64,000 nucleotides of DNA from an uncultured Paenibacillaceae bacterium. Its GTDB lineage: Bacteria; Bacillota; Bacilli; Paenibacillales; K13. This document shows positions 8,751-19,823 of this stretch, piece after piece (position 1 is the first letter of the stretch; each line of letters opens with the position of its first letter). The stretch covers positions 620,001 to 684,000 of the forward strand of contig CAJXLT010000002.1 in the NCBI GenBank assembly GCA_913056365.1, in the 5' to 3' direction. The notes beneath the pieces were generated by a model. The model had not been told where the DNA came from. It saw nothing but the letters and a program-made list of their open reading frames with translations, and did no database searches. Both the position numbers and the translations under genes were made by a program.

Positions 8751-10355
8751 ATGGTGAGCAAGCATACAGCAACACACAAGCAAACGTTCATACAAGGTAC
8801 GATGATCTTACTAGGCGCTGGTGTCTTGAACCGATTGCTTGGCTTCGTACCGCGCATCCTACTGCCACGCTTCATTGGCAAGGAAGCGCTTGGGTTATAC
8901 CAGATGGCATACCCGCCTTTTATCGTGCTCGTTACACTCATAACAGGCGGCATCCCACTTGCTGTATCCAAGTTCGTCGCAGAAGCAGAAGCGCAAGGGA
9001 ACGAAGCGGCAGTCCGACGCATTCTAATTACCTCTCTATGCTTAACCGTACCGCTAAGCATCGTCTTTGCCCTTCTATGTCTCTGGATTGCTCCGTGGCT
9101 CTCAACGAGTGTATTTACCGACAGCCGGGTACTGTACGCGTTCTCTGTCATGAGTCCGATCATCATTATGGTAAGTGTGTCCTCCGTATTTCGCGGTTAT
9201 TTCCAAGGACGTCACAATATGATCCCTACAGCCTCATCGCAAATTGTTGAAACCATTGCACGAAGCATCGCGACATTGGTCTTGTCCTGTGCGATGCTGC
9301 CATACGGCGTTGAATATGCGGCAGCCGGGGCAATGGCGGGTGTTCTGCTAGGCGAGATGCTAGGGTTGACTGTACTCATGTGGCACTATGCTCGTACGCG
9401 CAAGCAGAAGCTGCCAACCTCCGCCGCATCGATCGGTCATGCCAGCAGCCTCAAGCTCCACTTCCTTGCATTAAGGAAGCTGCTCACTGTCTCCATTCCC
9501 GTTACAGGCAGTAAGCTTGTCGGCTCCTTCTCCTACTTCTTCGAATCAGTCGTCATCGTACGTAGCTTGGCTGCTGCAGGTGTGGCAGCAGCCGTCACCA
9601 CTGCCCAGTACGGCATGCTATCAGGGATGGTTATCCCAGTCCTGCTCCTGCCAGGCGCACTGACCTATTCATTGGCGGTATCACTCGTGCCGTCCTTGTC
9701 CGAAGCGGCATCCAAGAACAATATGCGGCTCATCCATATGAGATTACACCAATCCCTTCGACTGGCGCTTGTCACTGGGGCTCCTTTTGCCGTGCTCATG
9801 TATGTGCTCGCTGAACCGATTTGCAACTTTTTGTACCATGATCTTGAAGCAGGCGATATGCTTCGTCTAATTGCTCCTGCCGCTATTTTCATGTATTTCC
9901 AAGCTCCGCTACAAGCTGCACTGCAAGCGCTCGACAAGCCAGGCGCCGCATTAATGAATACCCTGGCTGGTTCGATTGTGAAGCTGTTGCTGATTTACTT
10001 GCTGGCAGCCAAGACCCCCCTTGGCATCGAGGGAGCCGTAATCGCGATTGGCTTGAACATCATACTAGTGACGCTGCTGCATTGGCAAAGCGTCGTAAGG
10101 GCAACCGGAGTAAAGCTCCCTGCCTCAGACTTCATGAAGGTTGCTGGTGCTGCAGCAGGAATGGGATTCATCTGCTACGTGCTCATGAATGCAACCTTGC
10201 CTTTCATCCCATCCAATGAAACGATACGATTCCTGCTTGCCGGTCTAACCGGAATGGGACTGTATGTGATAGCGCTCTTCCCGTTGGGATTAGTTGACAA
10301 GCACGACTTAGCCCGCATTCCGTGGCTCGGTCGCACAATAGCTCGCTTCCTCTAA
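8751..10355 (+). CDS. spoVB: Stage V sporulation protein B, MATE/MurJ-like lipid flippase
   Basis: The protein has 534 residues and about 14 membrane segments of the polysaccharide-export (MVF/MATE) superfamily. It opens with TFIQGTMILLGAGVLNRLLGF and shows FRGYFQGRHNM near residue 145. SpoVB is needed for spore cortex synthesis, probably by flipping a lipid-linked precursor across the outer forespore membrane. I chose the ATG at 8751 (AAGGGG seven bases upstream); the open frame reaches 8523 but that part overlaps the divergent comN region. A weak sigma-E-like pair (GTCTAAA at 8698-8704, CATATTCA at 8720-8727) lies just upstream. The divergent comN neighbour supports SpoVB over the paralogues YkvU and MurJ. 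The stop overlaps that of the convergent DUF421 gene by four bases. Confidence 0.9.
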   Translation: MVSKHTATHKQTFIQGTMILLGAGVLNRLLGFVPRILLPRFIGKEALGLYQMAYPPFIVLVTLITGGIPLAVSKFVAEAEAQGNEAAVRRILITSLCLTVPLSIVFALLCLWIAPWLSTSVFTDSRVLYAFSVMSPIIIMVSVSSVFRGYFQGRHNMIPTASSQIVETIARSIATLVLSCAMLPYGVEYAAAGAMAGVLLGEMLGLTVLMWHYARTRKQKLPTSAASIGHASSLKLHFLALRKLLTVSIPVTGSKLVGSFSYFFESVVIVRSLAAAGVAAAVTTAQYGMLSGMVIPVLLLPGALTYSLAVSLVPSLSEAASKNNMRLIHMRLHQSLRLALVTGAPFAVLMYVLAEPICNFLYHDLEAGDMLRLIAPAAIFMYFQAPLQAALQALDKPGAALMNTLAGSIVKLLLIYLLAAKTPLGIEGAVIAIGLNIILVTLLHWQSVVRATGVKLPASDFMKVAGAAAGMGFICYVLMNATLPFIPSNETIRFLLAGLTGMGLYVIALFPLGLVDKHDLARIPWLGRTIARFL

Positions 10356-11026
10356 GTATGGTCGATGCGATTGACGAATAGCTTGCCACGGTGGTCAACC
10401 GTGCATAAGAATACGTCCTTGAATTCTCGCACACCGTGCTGTTGCAGCTCATTCTTCAGCCAAAATCGAGTCTTCCCGATCGCTTCCAGATTGTCATCGC
10501 GCACTTTGCCATCCATGATGATCGGGAGAGGCAAGCCTTCGTATCGAATTTTGCCGGCTTCGAAATTGTCCATGCTGAACTTTTTCTCTACAACGTTTAA
10601 CTTGCCCGATGTTTCCAAGATCGCGAACTCCACGTCTGCTACATTGGTCACATTGCGTTCGCGCAGCTGCAGCATAAGATCATCGAGGTTGTAGCGCTGC
10701 TTCCTCATCTCTTCCCGATTCAGCTTACCGTTGCGTATCAGATAGCTGGGCGAACCGTCGAACAGTACACGCAGCTTGCGGCTCTTCAGCGTAATCCATG
10801 AGATCACTATTTGAATCGAGACTAGCGTTGCAATCGGGAGTAAACCCTTTATCATTTCATCGCTTGGGTTCTCCACCACGATAGCCGCCATCTCAGCAAT
10901 CGTAATCGAAATCACTAGATCGAATACCGACAGCTTGCCGATTTCTCTCTTCCCCATCAGCCGCAGTACTAAGAACATGACAAAGTATATGAGCACTGTG
11001 CGAAACAGAATTGATTGCCATTCCAT
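10352..11026 (-). CDS. DUF421 (YetF/YcaP-family) membrane protein
   Basis: This 224-residue protein has three N-terminal membrane segments (residues 5-85) and a cytoplasmic part in two alpha/beta repeats, with SRKLRVLFDGSPSYLIRNGK and GKIRYEGLPLPIIMDGKV. This layout is typical of DUF421, a family whose members have been linked to spore germination or membrane function without a firm mechanism. The start is the ATG at 11026 with AAAGGGG upstream, rather than the frame start at 11071. It converges on spoVB. The specific role is unknown. Confidence 0.88.
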   Translation of the reverse strand: MEWQSILFRTVLIYFVMFLVLRLMGKREIGKLSVFDLVISITIAEMAAIVVENPSDEMIKGLLPIATLVSIQIVISWITLKSRKLRVLFDGSPSYLIRNGKLNREEMRKQRYNLDDLMLQLRERNVTNVADVEFAILETSGKLNVVEKKFSMDNFEAGKIRYEGLPLPIIMDGKVRDDNLEAIGKTRFWLKNELQQHGVREFKDVFLCTVDHRGKLFVNRIDHT

Positions 11027-11163
11027 ATTCGTACCGTCCCCTTTCCTTGCTCCTAGTGTCACCTGAGGCATGGCTCGTTCATGCTTGGAAGTTTTGTACT
11101 AAAAAGCTCGTCTGTTCCATACATATGGGATAAGCACATCGTTCATGAAAGGGGGGAACCGGA

Positions 11164-11553
11164 ATGAATCCACTGAACAGAATGCGGTCGCTACGCGTTA
11201 CGTCGCCGCTACCAGCAGGCTTGCTGCATGCATTCGCCGCTATGATCGTATGCACACTGCTCGTCTCTCTGCTGCTGGTGTTCACTAACATGCGTGAGCA
11301 TAATCTGTCACTTTATGTTTATGGGATACATGGCATTGCTTTGTTCATGGGCGGCATGACTGCTGGAAGGCGGTCTGGCTTCAAGGGGTGGTACTTTGGC
11401 GGGGTTACTGGGATCTTGTACACATTGTTGATCATGATTATTAGTTTTCTTGGCTTTGATGCGGGACTGAGCATCCATACTGGAATATTGGCAGTCATGT
11501 CGTTCGTAATCGGGGCTGTTGGAGGTATGATTGGTGTGAATCTGAGACGATAA
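11164..11553 (+). CDS. TIGR04086 family membrane protein (YrzE-like)
   Basis: A 129-residue protein with four membrane helices. Characteristic glycine-rich stretches are GIALFMGGMTAGRRSGFKGW and FVIGAVGGMIGVNLRR. Proteins of this family sit near spoVB and yajC throughout Bacillales, as here, but have no known function. GGGGGGAA lies immediately upstream of the ATG. No terminator of its own is visible before the yajC terminator, which faces it. Confidence 0.85.
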   Translation: MNPLNRMRSLRVTSPLPAGLLHAFAAMIVCTLLVSLLLVFTNMREHNLSLYVYGIHGIALFMGGMTAGRRSGFKGWYFGGVTGILYTLLIMIISFLGFDAGLSIHTGILAVMSFVIGAVGGMIGVNLRR

Positions 11554-11654
11554 CGGCGATATCGTTACAGGTGATCCGTCACAACGATCATCGAAGAGAA
11601 ATAGCAAACAATATGTCATCTGTAGCGATTATCCGTATCGGTTAAGCAAATATA

Positions 11655-11691
11655 GAAAAAACTCCACATGCCAACAACCGGCACGTGGAGT
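11655..11691 (-). terminator. Rho-independent terminator after yajC
   Basis: A minus-strand 12-base stem ACTCCACGTGCC / GGCATGTGGAGT (plus 11680-11691 and 11661-11672), with one wobble pair, is followed by T6. It ends the ruvCAB-spoIID-queA-tgt-yajC transcript. Confidence 0.92.
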
Positions 11692-11707
11692 AAATTCTTG
11701 TTCGAAA

Positions 11708-12025
11708 CTATGCCTCGCTCTTATCTTCTTGACTCCGCACAGTATTGATCGCGCTGCGATCCACTGTAAGCTTCGTCGCATCATTCACCCGGATAACAGC
11801 TGTATCATCCGTCAGTTCCACAATAGTAGCATGCAGACCGCCAATCGTGACGATCTTATCCCCCTTGGACAAGTTCAACAACATCATGTTGCGTTGCTTC
11901 TGTCGCTTCTGCTGCGGACGAATGAGCAAAAAGTAGAAGATCACAAACATCAGCGCGAGCGGCCACAACAAGTTGAACAACGATGCGCCAGCACTAGCCG
12001 GTTCTGCAGCCAAAAAATTGTACAT
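11708..12025 (-). CDS. yajC: Preprotein translocase subunit YajC
   Basis: A 105-residue accessory subunit of SecDF. It has one membrane helix (about residues 17-36, LLWPLALMFVIFYFLLIRPQ), the signature IRPQQKRQKQ directly after it, then a small soluble domain with GDKIVTIGGLHATI. It is last in the operon downstream of tgt, the widespread queA-tgt-yajC order. Confidence 0.96.
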   Translation of the reverse strand: MYNFLAAEPASAGASLFNLLWPLALMFVIFYFLLIRPQQKRQKQRNMMLLNLSKGDKIVTIGGLHATIVELTDDTAVIRVNDATKLTVDRSAINTVRSQEDKSEA

Positions 12026-12080
12026 ATGTATTCATCCTCCTTATATAGTATCCAACCGTAATACCAACATGTAGCGATTC

Positions 12081-14278
<2,198 letters not shown>

Positions 14279-14288
14279 AGCTGTTCAT

Positions 14289-16382
14289 TCATCCTTTGGC
14301 AATCTTTACATGCTGGTAATAGTATAGCAGTATCTCCTTGTAGTCATACCCGTTCTCGGCCAAGTCCTTGGCTCCCCATTGAGACATACCAAGACCGTGT
14401 CCGTAACCCGATCCGATAAAGACATATTGCGGTTGTGACGTAACTACACGCGTATCCGCATCTGCGTTCAATAGCAAGAAGCTGTCCTGATTCACTGGTA
14501 CTGCTTCTGTGCTATTGCCAGTCAAGACACGTAACGTCCCTCCGTCTTGCTGCATGCTGGTCATTTGGCCGGATGCTCCAAGTATTGTGAGGTCTGCTGT
14601 CTGTTCCACTTCAAATCGTGTACTGCTCAACCCGCCAAGCGCGTATCGGTATTGGTCAGGTGTCGAAACGCCGATGATTTGCCCGTTAGCCTGAACTTCT
14701 ATTGCTCTTCCAGTTGGTCCGCGCTTCGTCACTTCTAGCGTTGTCAACGTTCCTTGAATGGTGGTATCAGTTCTATTCTGAATGATGCTTGACAGATCTT
14801 CTGCAGGTAACGGTCCATGTATCCAGCTATATGCCGTAGATTCCATCACTTGATCAATGCGCACAAGCCTGTCACCTTGATTAACCTGGCCAATCGGCGC
14901 ACTGTTTGTATTGTCTACTCTAGGCGCTGGACGCACATTCACACCGTTTCCCGTTACGGTAACAATGGGATATCCACCGCCTGTGCTACTGCCGCTCTCG
15001 GTTGTAAAGTCAGTTCGAATATAGCCGACTTGACCATCAGACAGGATGACTCGATCCCATAGCAGCTTACCTGCTTGTACATTGTCATCCGGGCTAGGTA
15101 CTTGCTTCACATAAGGAATCTCGCTTTGCCAAACTTCAGACGGATGTGCCGTGTATCCCCCTGCATTCGATGAATAATATGGGACGATTACATTGCCTGC
15201 CTCATCCAGCAACACTTCTCCGGCTGTTGATTGGACAGCTTGTGTCACGACCGACGACTCCCCGTCAACTCCCTTATATGCTTGATCGTACGTAGTATCC
15301 GAAATATGGGCAATGCCGTACTTCATTCCTAATGATAGGGCGAAGCTTCTAGCAGCAACTGCCTGAGCCCTTAGGGCCTCGTACGGAAACCCTGCGCCCA
15401 TCTCAGCACCAACTACAGATGCCAAATACTGCTCGAACGGCACGTCATTAATGACCGCAAGCTGATTCTCGTATTGCGAGATCTCAATAGCCCCCCGATA
15501 GGAACGTTCATAACGTTCATCGACCTGAATTGTCCCATTGTTAGCAGCCGTAATTCGCAACCGTTGATCGTCTGATTGGATCGCATAGGAAGGAACAGCA
15601 CTCCCGCTTCCGGCGGTTACATCCATCCTGCGCAGTAAGTATGCTGCTTGCATATCCGCTTGCTGCAGCTGCAGACTAGGCATCAGCGCGGAGGCCTTCT
15701 CACGAACGGCTGTTAATGCTGTAGTGCTTGGCGCATTACCTACGAACACCGTATACAGTACGCTGCCCGCTTGGCGCATATAAGCTACTTCTGCATCAAT
15801 ACCGGCGCTTGCAAGATTCGCCGCATGCTGCTCTGCCTCACTTAGCGAAGCGTACGAACCAGACTGCCAATGCAGCGGGCCAGACAATACAGGCAACGCA
15901 CCGTTCAAGCTCCGCACTTCGGCCATTGCTTGCCTTGCATCATCAGCTGTAGTGCTGAAACCTGCGACAACACGATACAAGGTTTTATCCGCGCGCTGAT
16001 GCCGCCAGATCACAGCATCGGCGCGCGTGGATAAGACACGCTCGTGCATGCTGGATGCCGCTGCGTAATCTGTAGTCTCCAGTACTTGAACATAATATTC
16101 GTCCAGCATAACCCGCGCGGGTCCGTTCACCGTCATCCAGACATTCTGGGACTGACCGTTGCCATGGATGAACGTCATCGGTTGTGCAGATCTGACTGTC
16201 ACAGCAGACACGGAGCCGCGCGCAGCAATAAACAGGGAAACCTTGATGCGGTCCAACCCCGGAACATCCGCATGCACGGGAGCCGTCCCACCTGGATGAA
16301 ACAGCATAGTGGTCATCAATATTAGGACTACTGCTATACGGACATGAACGGCGACAGAACAGCGTTGCTTGGACTGAATCAT
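14289..16382 (-). CDS. SpoIID/LytB-type peptidoglycan lytic protein with SPOR and SH3-like parts
   Basis: A 697-residue exported protein. It has a signal peptide (about residues 1-38, ending APVHA), then a region with two SPOR-like repeats (SYASLSEAEQHAANLASAGI and neighbours). The SpoIID core follows (ASVVGAEMGAGFPYEALRAQ, whose glutamate is the expected catalytic residue, then YYSSNAGGYTA) and ends in GYGHGLGMSQWGAKDLAENG. Between the SpoIID halves lies an SH3b-like stretch (GNGVNVRPAPRVDN). SpoIID enzymes degrade septal peptidoglycan during engulfment; this one, in the ruv-queA operon, may be that or a LytB-type wall enzyme. I chose ATG 16382 (AAAGGA ten bases upstream); a TTG at 16412 overlapping the ruvB stop is an alternative. 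Confidence 0.85.
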   Translation of the reverse strand: MIQSKQRCSVAVHVRIAVVLILMTTMLFHPGGTAPVHADVPGLDRIKVSLFIAARGSVSAVTVRSAQPMTFIHGNGQSQNVWMTVNGPARVMLDEYYVQVLETTDYAAASSMHERVLSTRADAVIWRHQRADKTLYRVVAGFSTTADDARQAMAEVRSLNGALPVLSGPLHWQSGSYASLSEAEQHAANLASAGIDAEVAYMRQAGSVLYTVFVGNAPSTTALTAVREKASALMPSLQLQQADMQAAYLLRRMDVTAGSGSAVPSYAIQSDDQRLRITAANNGTIQVDERYERSYRGAIEISQYENQLAVINDVPFEQYLASVVGAEMGAGFPYEALRAQAVAARSFALSLGMKYGIAHISDTTYDQAYKGVDGESSVVTQAVQSTAGEVLLDEAGNVIVPYYSSNAGGYTAHPSEVWQSEIPYVKQVPSPDDNVQAGKLLWDRVILSDGQVGYIRTDFTTESGSSTGGGYPIVTVTGNGVNVRPAPRVDNTNSAPIGQVNQGDRLVRIDQVMESTAYSWIHGPLPAEDLSSIIQNRTDTTIQGTLTTLEVTKRGPTGRAIEVQANGQIIGVSTPDQYRYALGGLSSTRFEVEQTADLTILGASGQMTSMQQDGGTLRVLTGNSTEAVPVNQDSFLLLNADADTRVVTSQPQYVFIGSGYGHGLGMSQWGAKDLAENGYDYKEILLYYYQHVKIAKG

Positions 16383-16408
16383 GGAATCGTCATCCTTTCT
16401 GTAATCAA

Positions 16409-17419
16409 TCAAGAGGAAGCTTCGGACGGCGGCGTCATACCTAAATGACGGTATGCAACCTCTGTTGCCATCCTGCCGCGAGGTGTTCGCTGCAAGAACC
16501 CGATCTGTAATAAATACGGTTCATAGACATCTTCGATTGTCTGGCTTTCTTCGCCGATCATCGCAGCAATGGTATCAAGACCGACTGGACCTCCTCGGAA
16601 GCTCTTAATAATGGCTTCTATCAGTTTGTGGTCAATCTGATCCAAGCCTAGCGGATCGACTTGAATCAGACGCATTGCTTCCATTGCCAAGCTTTCTGTA
16701 ATGATACCGTCCCCTCTAACTTGAGCAAAATCCCTGACACGTCTTAACAGCCGATTGGCAATCCTTGGTGTTCCTCGGGAACGAGAACCAATCTCAGCTG
16801 CTGCCTCCCCCATCATCTGTACCTGCAATATATCTGCCGCACGGCTGACGATGAAGCTCAGTTCATCAATCGTATAGTATTCTAATCGGCTGACGACGCC
16901 GAATCGGTCGCGTAACGGCGAAGACAGCAAGCCGGCTCTAGTTGTAGCACCAATGAGCGTGAACGGTGGCAGGTCAAGACGAACACTTCTCGCGCTCGGT
17001 CCCTTGCCGATAATAATATCCAATGCGAAATCCTCCATCGCTGGGTACAGTACCTCTTCGACGCTCCGATTCAACCGGTGAATTTCGTCTATAAACAACA
17101 CATCATGTTCTTGCAAATTCGTAAGAATCGCTGCCAGATCGCCAGGACGCTCAATGGCAGGACCACTTGTCGTTCGAATATTGACACCGAGCTCATTGGC
17201 TATAATGTTCGACAGTGTCGTCTTCCCCAATCCAGGCGGTCCATACAGCAACACATGATCCAGCGCCTCATTGCGCAGCTTGGCTGCTTCTATGTATACT
17301 TTCAAATTCTCCTTCGCTTGAGATTGGCCGATATACTCTGCTAGGTAGCGCGGACGCAGACTGAGCTCGACTGTGTCATCTTCCATCATCAAATTGGCTG
17401 AAACGAGACGTTCCTCCAT
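16409..17419 (-). CDS. ruvB: Holliday junction branch migration helicase RuvB
   Basis: A 336-residue AAA+ ATPase that drives branch migration with RuvA. Walker A is [10 protein letters not shown], Walker B is DEIHR, sensor 1 is GATTRAGLL, and a C-terminal winged helix ends [20 protein letters not shown]. It follows ruvA by 16 bases. Confidence 0.98.
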   Translation of the reverse strand: MEERLVSANLMMEDDTVELSLRPRYLAEYIGQSQAKENLKVYIEAAKLRNEALDHVLLYGPPGLGKTTLSNIIANELGVNIRTTSGPAIERPGDLAAILTNLQEHDVLFIDEIHRLNRSVEEVLYPAMEDFALDIIIGKGPSARSVRLDLPPFTLIGATTRAGLLSSPLRDRFGVVSRLEYYTIDELSFIVSRAADILQVQMMGEAAAEIGSRSRGTPRIANRLLRRVRDFAQVRGDGIITESLAMEAMRLIQVDPLGLDQIDHKLIEAIIKSFRGGPVGLDTIAAMIGEESQTIEDVYEPYLLQIGFLQRTPRGRMATEVAYRHLGMTPPSEASS

Positions 17420-17435
17420 CGTCCTCCTCCTTCTT

Positions 17436-18065
17436 CTATCCGCGGAATAACAGCTGAAGCGCTGTCCGCATCAACTTATCGGCAGGCGCATCATCTGCTT
17501 CTTTCTCCTTCACATCCGGCCACACCTGGTCAATCTCAGCTTCCGAGTAGCCCAAGGCCTTCAACGCTTCCGCTGCTTCGTGCCAAGCGTGCGTTGTGAC
17601 CGCACCTGTGCGGGCAGCTGCAATGTTCCCGGCGGCTGCAGCCTCATCAACACCGAACTGGCTGTCCCACTGCTTAAGCTTGTCCTTCAGATCGAGCACA
17701 AGCCGTTGCGCGGTCTTCCGTCCAATACCCGGCAGCTTGGTTAAGAAGGTTACATCCTCACGTTGGATAGCGGCCACTACAGCTTCCGGCCTTGCGCCAG
17801 CGAGCATGCCAAGCGCCACACGCGGACCGATGCCGCTTACATCCAACAGCTTGCGGAAGAGAGATTGCTCCTCACGCGATCCAAATCCATAGAGCAATAT
17901 CGCATCCTCACGAACGTGATGATGAATATATATCGTAACGTCTCCATCTTGCTCCAACCACTCATAGGGATTCGGACAGAACACCCGATACCCCACGCCA
18001 TGGACATCGATGACCGTATAGTCACTCTCCGTATGAGCAATCTGTCCTCGCAAATAATCAATCAT
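17436..18065 (-). CDS. ruvA: Holliday junction DNA-binding subunit RuvA
   Basis: A 209-residue protein with the N-terminal OB fold ([22 protein letters not shown]), two helix-hairpin-helix motifs ([13 protein letters not shown] and [20 protein letters not shown]) and a C-terminal domain ([16 protein letters not shown]) that contacts RuvB. It lies between ruvC and ruvB. Confidence 0.98.
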   Translation of the reverse strand: MIDYLRGQIAHTESDYTVIDVHGVGYRVFCPNPYEWLEQDGDVTIYIHHHVREDAILLYGFGSREEQSLFRKLLDVSGIGPRVALGMLAGARPEAVVAAIQREDVTFLTKLPGIGRKTAQRLVLDLKDKLKQWDSQFGVDEAAAAGNIAAARTGAVTTHAWHEAAEALKALGYSEAEIDQVWPDVKEKEADDAPADKLMRTALQLLFRG

Positions 18066-18082
18066 AGTATTGTACGCTCCTT

Positions 18083-18574
18083 CTAGCGCGAAAGTTTTTC
18101 ATTCAAAGTAAAGGAATGCGCATGACAGATCGCAACGGCCAGCGCATCCGCCACGTCGTCTGGTTTCGGTATAGCTTGCAATCGTAAGTACATGCGAACC
18201 ATTTCCTGTACTTGTCTCTTCTCCGCTTGTCCATATCCTACAATCGCCTGCTTGACCTGAAGCGGCGTATACTCCCCAATCGCCAGCCCTCGCTGCACAG
18301 CAGCCAGCATAATAACGCCACGCGCTTGTCCAACCGTAATTGCAGTCGTCACATTGCGGTTGAAAAACAGCTTCTCAATGCCGACTGCTTCAGGTTTGTA
18401 GCGGTCGATCAGCTCCAACAATGTCTCATATATACTCTTCAGCCGCTCTGCCGTATCCGTTCCAGCTTCGGTCTGTATGCAACCGTACTGAACCGGAACT
18501 AGCTGATGGCCCTTCTTGTCTACGATACCGAATCCGACAATAGCAATGCCGGGATCAATGCCCATGATGCGCAC
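18083..18574 (-). CDS. ruvC: Crossover junction endodeoxyribonuclease RuvC
   Basis: The 163-residue resolvase cleaves Holliday junctions. The first catalytic aspartate is in RIMGIDPGIAIVGFG; later acidic residues lie in AVGIEKLFFNRN and DDVADALAVAICH. I chose the GTG at 18574 because GGGGAG is seven bases upstream and the protein then begins directly with the conserved strand; the frame start at 18598 would add eight residues unlike the family. Many Bacillales lack ruvC and use RecU, so its presence fits a Paenibacillus-type genome. It is first in the operon. Confidence 0.95.
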   Translation of the reverse strand: MRIMGIDPGIAIVGFGIVDKKGHQLVPVQYGCIQTEAGTDTAERLKSIYETLLELIDRYKPEAVGIEKLFFNRNVTTAITVGQARGVIMLAAVQRGLAIGEYTPLQVKQAIVGYGQAEKRQVQEMVRMYLRLQAIPKPDDVADALAVAICHAHSFTLNEKLSR

Positions 18575-18620
18575 GAATACTCTCCCCATTCCCGTCAACT
18601 ACGAACATATGTTGGTTTCC

Positions 18621-18629
18621 ATTATAACA
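18621..18629 (-). promoter_or_regulatory. Extended -10 promoter for ruvC operon
   Basis: On the minus strand TGTTATAAT (a TGn-TATAAT extended -10) lies about 45 bases before the ruvC start. The -35 region (ATTCAA) is poor, as is common for extended -10 promoters. It overlaps the end of the upstream mrp hairpin region. Confidence 0.5.
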
Positions 18630-18631
18630 GA

Positions 18632-18683
18632 ATACACCCACTTTGAATATGTGCCTTAGGCATCTATTCATAAGCGGGTGTAT
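18632..18683 (-). terminator. Long hairpin after mrpG
   Basis: ATACACCCACTT (18632-18643) pairs with AAGCGGGTGTAT (18672-18683), and the inner TGAATA pairs with TATTCA, giving an 18-pair interrupted stem. On the minus strand it is followed only by ATTCTGTTAT, so as a terminator it is imperfect; read-through into ruvC is possible. Confidence 0.55.
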
Positions 18684-18705
18684 AGTGTCAATTCCAGCTA
18701 TTCGC

Positions 18706-19080
18706 TTACTCTGGTTTCGCGCCGGATTTAGCATGCAATCTCTTCTTCAGCTCATCCTGTGAGCTTCCTTCCCATAACGGAACGCCTGACCGGTAGGCTG
18801 CACGTATAATTAAGTGACCGCCAACTGGAGCCGTGACGAAGACGAACACGATGCCTAATACGAGCTTTGCGCTAATATGCCCTTCTACAGCCCAAAAGTA
18901 CAGAAAAGCGCCGCTCAGTACACAAATAACGCCGAGTGTCGCGGTTTTGGTCGCTGCATGCGAGCGTGTGTACACATCAGGCAGGCGAATCAAACCGAAC
19001 GTACCGAGCAACGAGAACAAAGCGCCAGCAATGACTAACAAGCCGATTACCCATTCACCCGCAGTTTCGATTCCGGTCAA
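18706..19080 (-). CDS. mrpG: Na+/H+ antiporter subunit MrpG
   Basis: The 124-residue last subunit of the Mrp complex, with three membrane helices and the family stretch GTFGLIRLPDVYTRSHAATK. I chose TTG at 19080 since AAAGGGG lies eight bases upstream; the frame's GTG at 19089 touches that site. It overlaps mrpF by 26 bases. The C-terminal tail is longer and more basic (SSQDELKKRLHAKSGAKPE) than the membrane core needs. Confidence 0.93.
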   Translation of the reverse strand: MTGIETAGEWVIGLLVIAGALFSLLGTFGLIRLPDVYTRSHAATKTATLGVICVLSGAFLYFWAVEGHISAKLVLGIVFVFVTAPVGGHLIIRAAYRSGVPLWEGSSQDELKKRLHAKSGAKPE

Positions 19081-19342
19081 TGACGACACCCCTTTCGATA
19101 AATTTGGAATAAGCGATCGTCCCGATAAAAGCCAATATACCGAGCAACAATATAATATCCATGAACGATTGGCTGCGCAGCAGCACCGACAGCATCGCCG
19201 TAATCGAAATTAGGCTGATGCCAATGGAATCCAATGCTACGACACGATCTGATACAGAAGGGCCTTTGATTACTCGATACATACAGCCCAAAGCAGCCAG
19301 TGCTTGGATAAACAGCGCAATCCATAGTAATGTATCTAGCAT
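19055..19342 (-). CDS. mrpF: Na+/H+ antiporter subunit MrpF
   Basis: A 95-residue subunit with three membrane segments and the signature VIKGPSVSDRVVALDSIGI. The start lies one base after the mrpE stop. Small size and order match other seven-gene mrp operons. Confidence 0.94.
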   Translation of the reverse strand: MLDTLLWIALFIQALAALGCMYRVIKGPSVSDRVVALDSIGISLISITAMLSVLLRSQSFMDIILLLGILAFIGTIAYSKFIERGVVIDRNRNCG

Positions 19343-19343
19343 C

Positions 19344-19820
19344 CTATCGGCTCACCTCCATAATCGCCTCTTCGAACGTATCCTTCATCTGTTTGACCAC
19401 TTCCTCCGTATCCGGGATGTCCATCGAATGAATATACAACACATCCCCTTCCGGAGAAACCTCGAGCGCAAGCGTGCCGGGGGTCAATGTAATTAAGCAA
19501 GCGAAGGTTGTAATCTCCCAGTCGTTCCTCAACCGTGTCGGCACCGCGATAATCCCAGGACGAATGTTGAGCTTCGGTCGCAATACTTCCTTGGCAACAA
19601 ACCAGCTGGACAAGATGAGCTCCTTGAGAAACAGCAGCAGCAGCTTCATAATGGCGTACGCTCGGCGGAAGTAAAGCTCCCCCGGCAAAAAACGCCGCAA
19701 AACAAACAACAATCCGAGCCCTACTAGATATCCGAGAACGAACGTTCCGAAATTCCATGCGCTATGGAAAAACATCCATATAAATGCGATCAACAGATTC
19801 AACAACAGCTGTATGGCCAT
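19344..19820 (-). CDS. mrpE: Na+/H+ antiporter subunit MrpE
   Basis: A 158-residue subunit with two N-terminal membrane segments (LLLNLLIAFIWMFFHSAW) and a soluble C-terminal part containing TLTPGTLALEVSPEGDVLYI, the family hallmark. It starts three bases after the mrpD stop. Confidence 0.95.
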   Translation of the reverse strand: MAIQLLLNLLIAFIWMFFHSAWNFGTFVLGYLVGLGLLFVLRRFLPGELYFRRAYAIMKLLLLFLKELILSSWFVAKEVLRPKLNIRPGIIAVPTRLRNDWEITTFACLITLTPGTLALEVSPEGDVLYIHSMDIPDTEEVVKQMKDTFEEAIMEVSR

Positions 19821-19823
19821 CGA

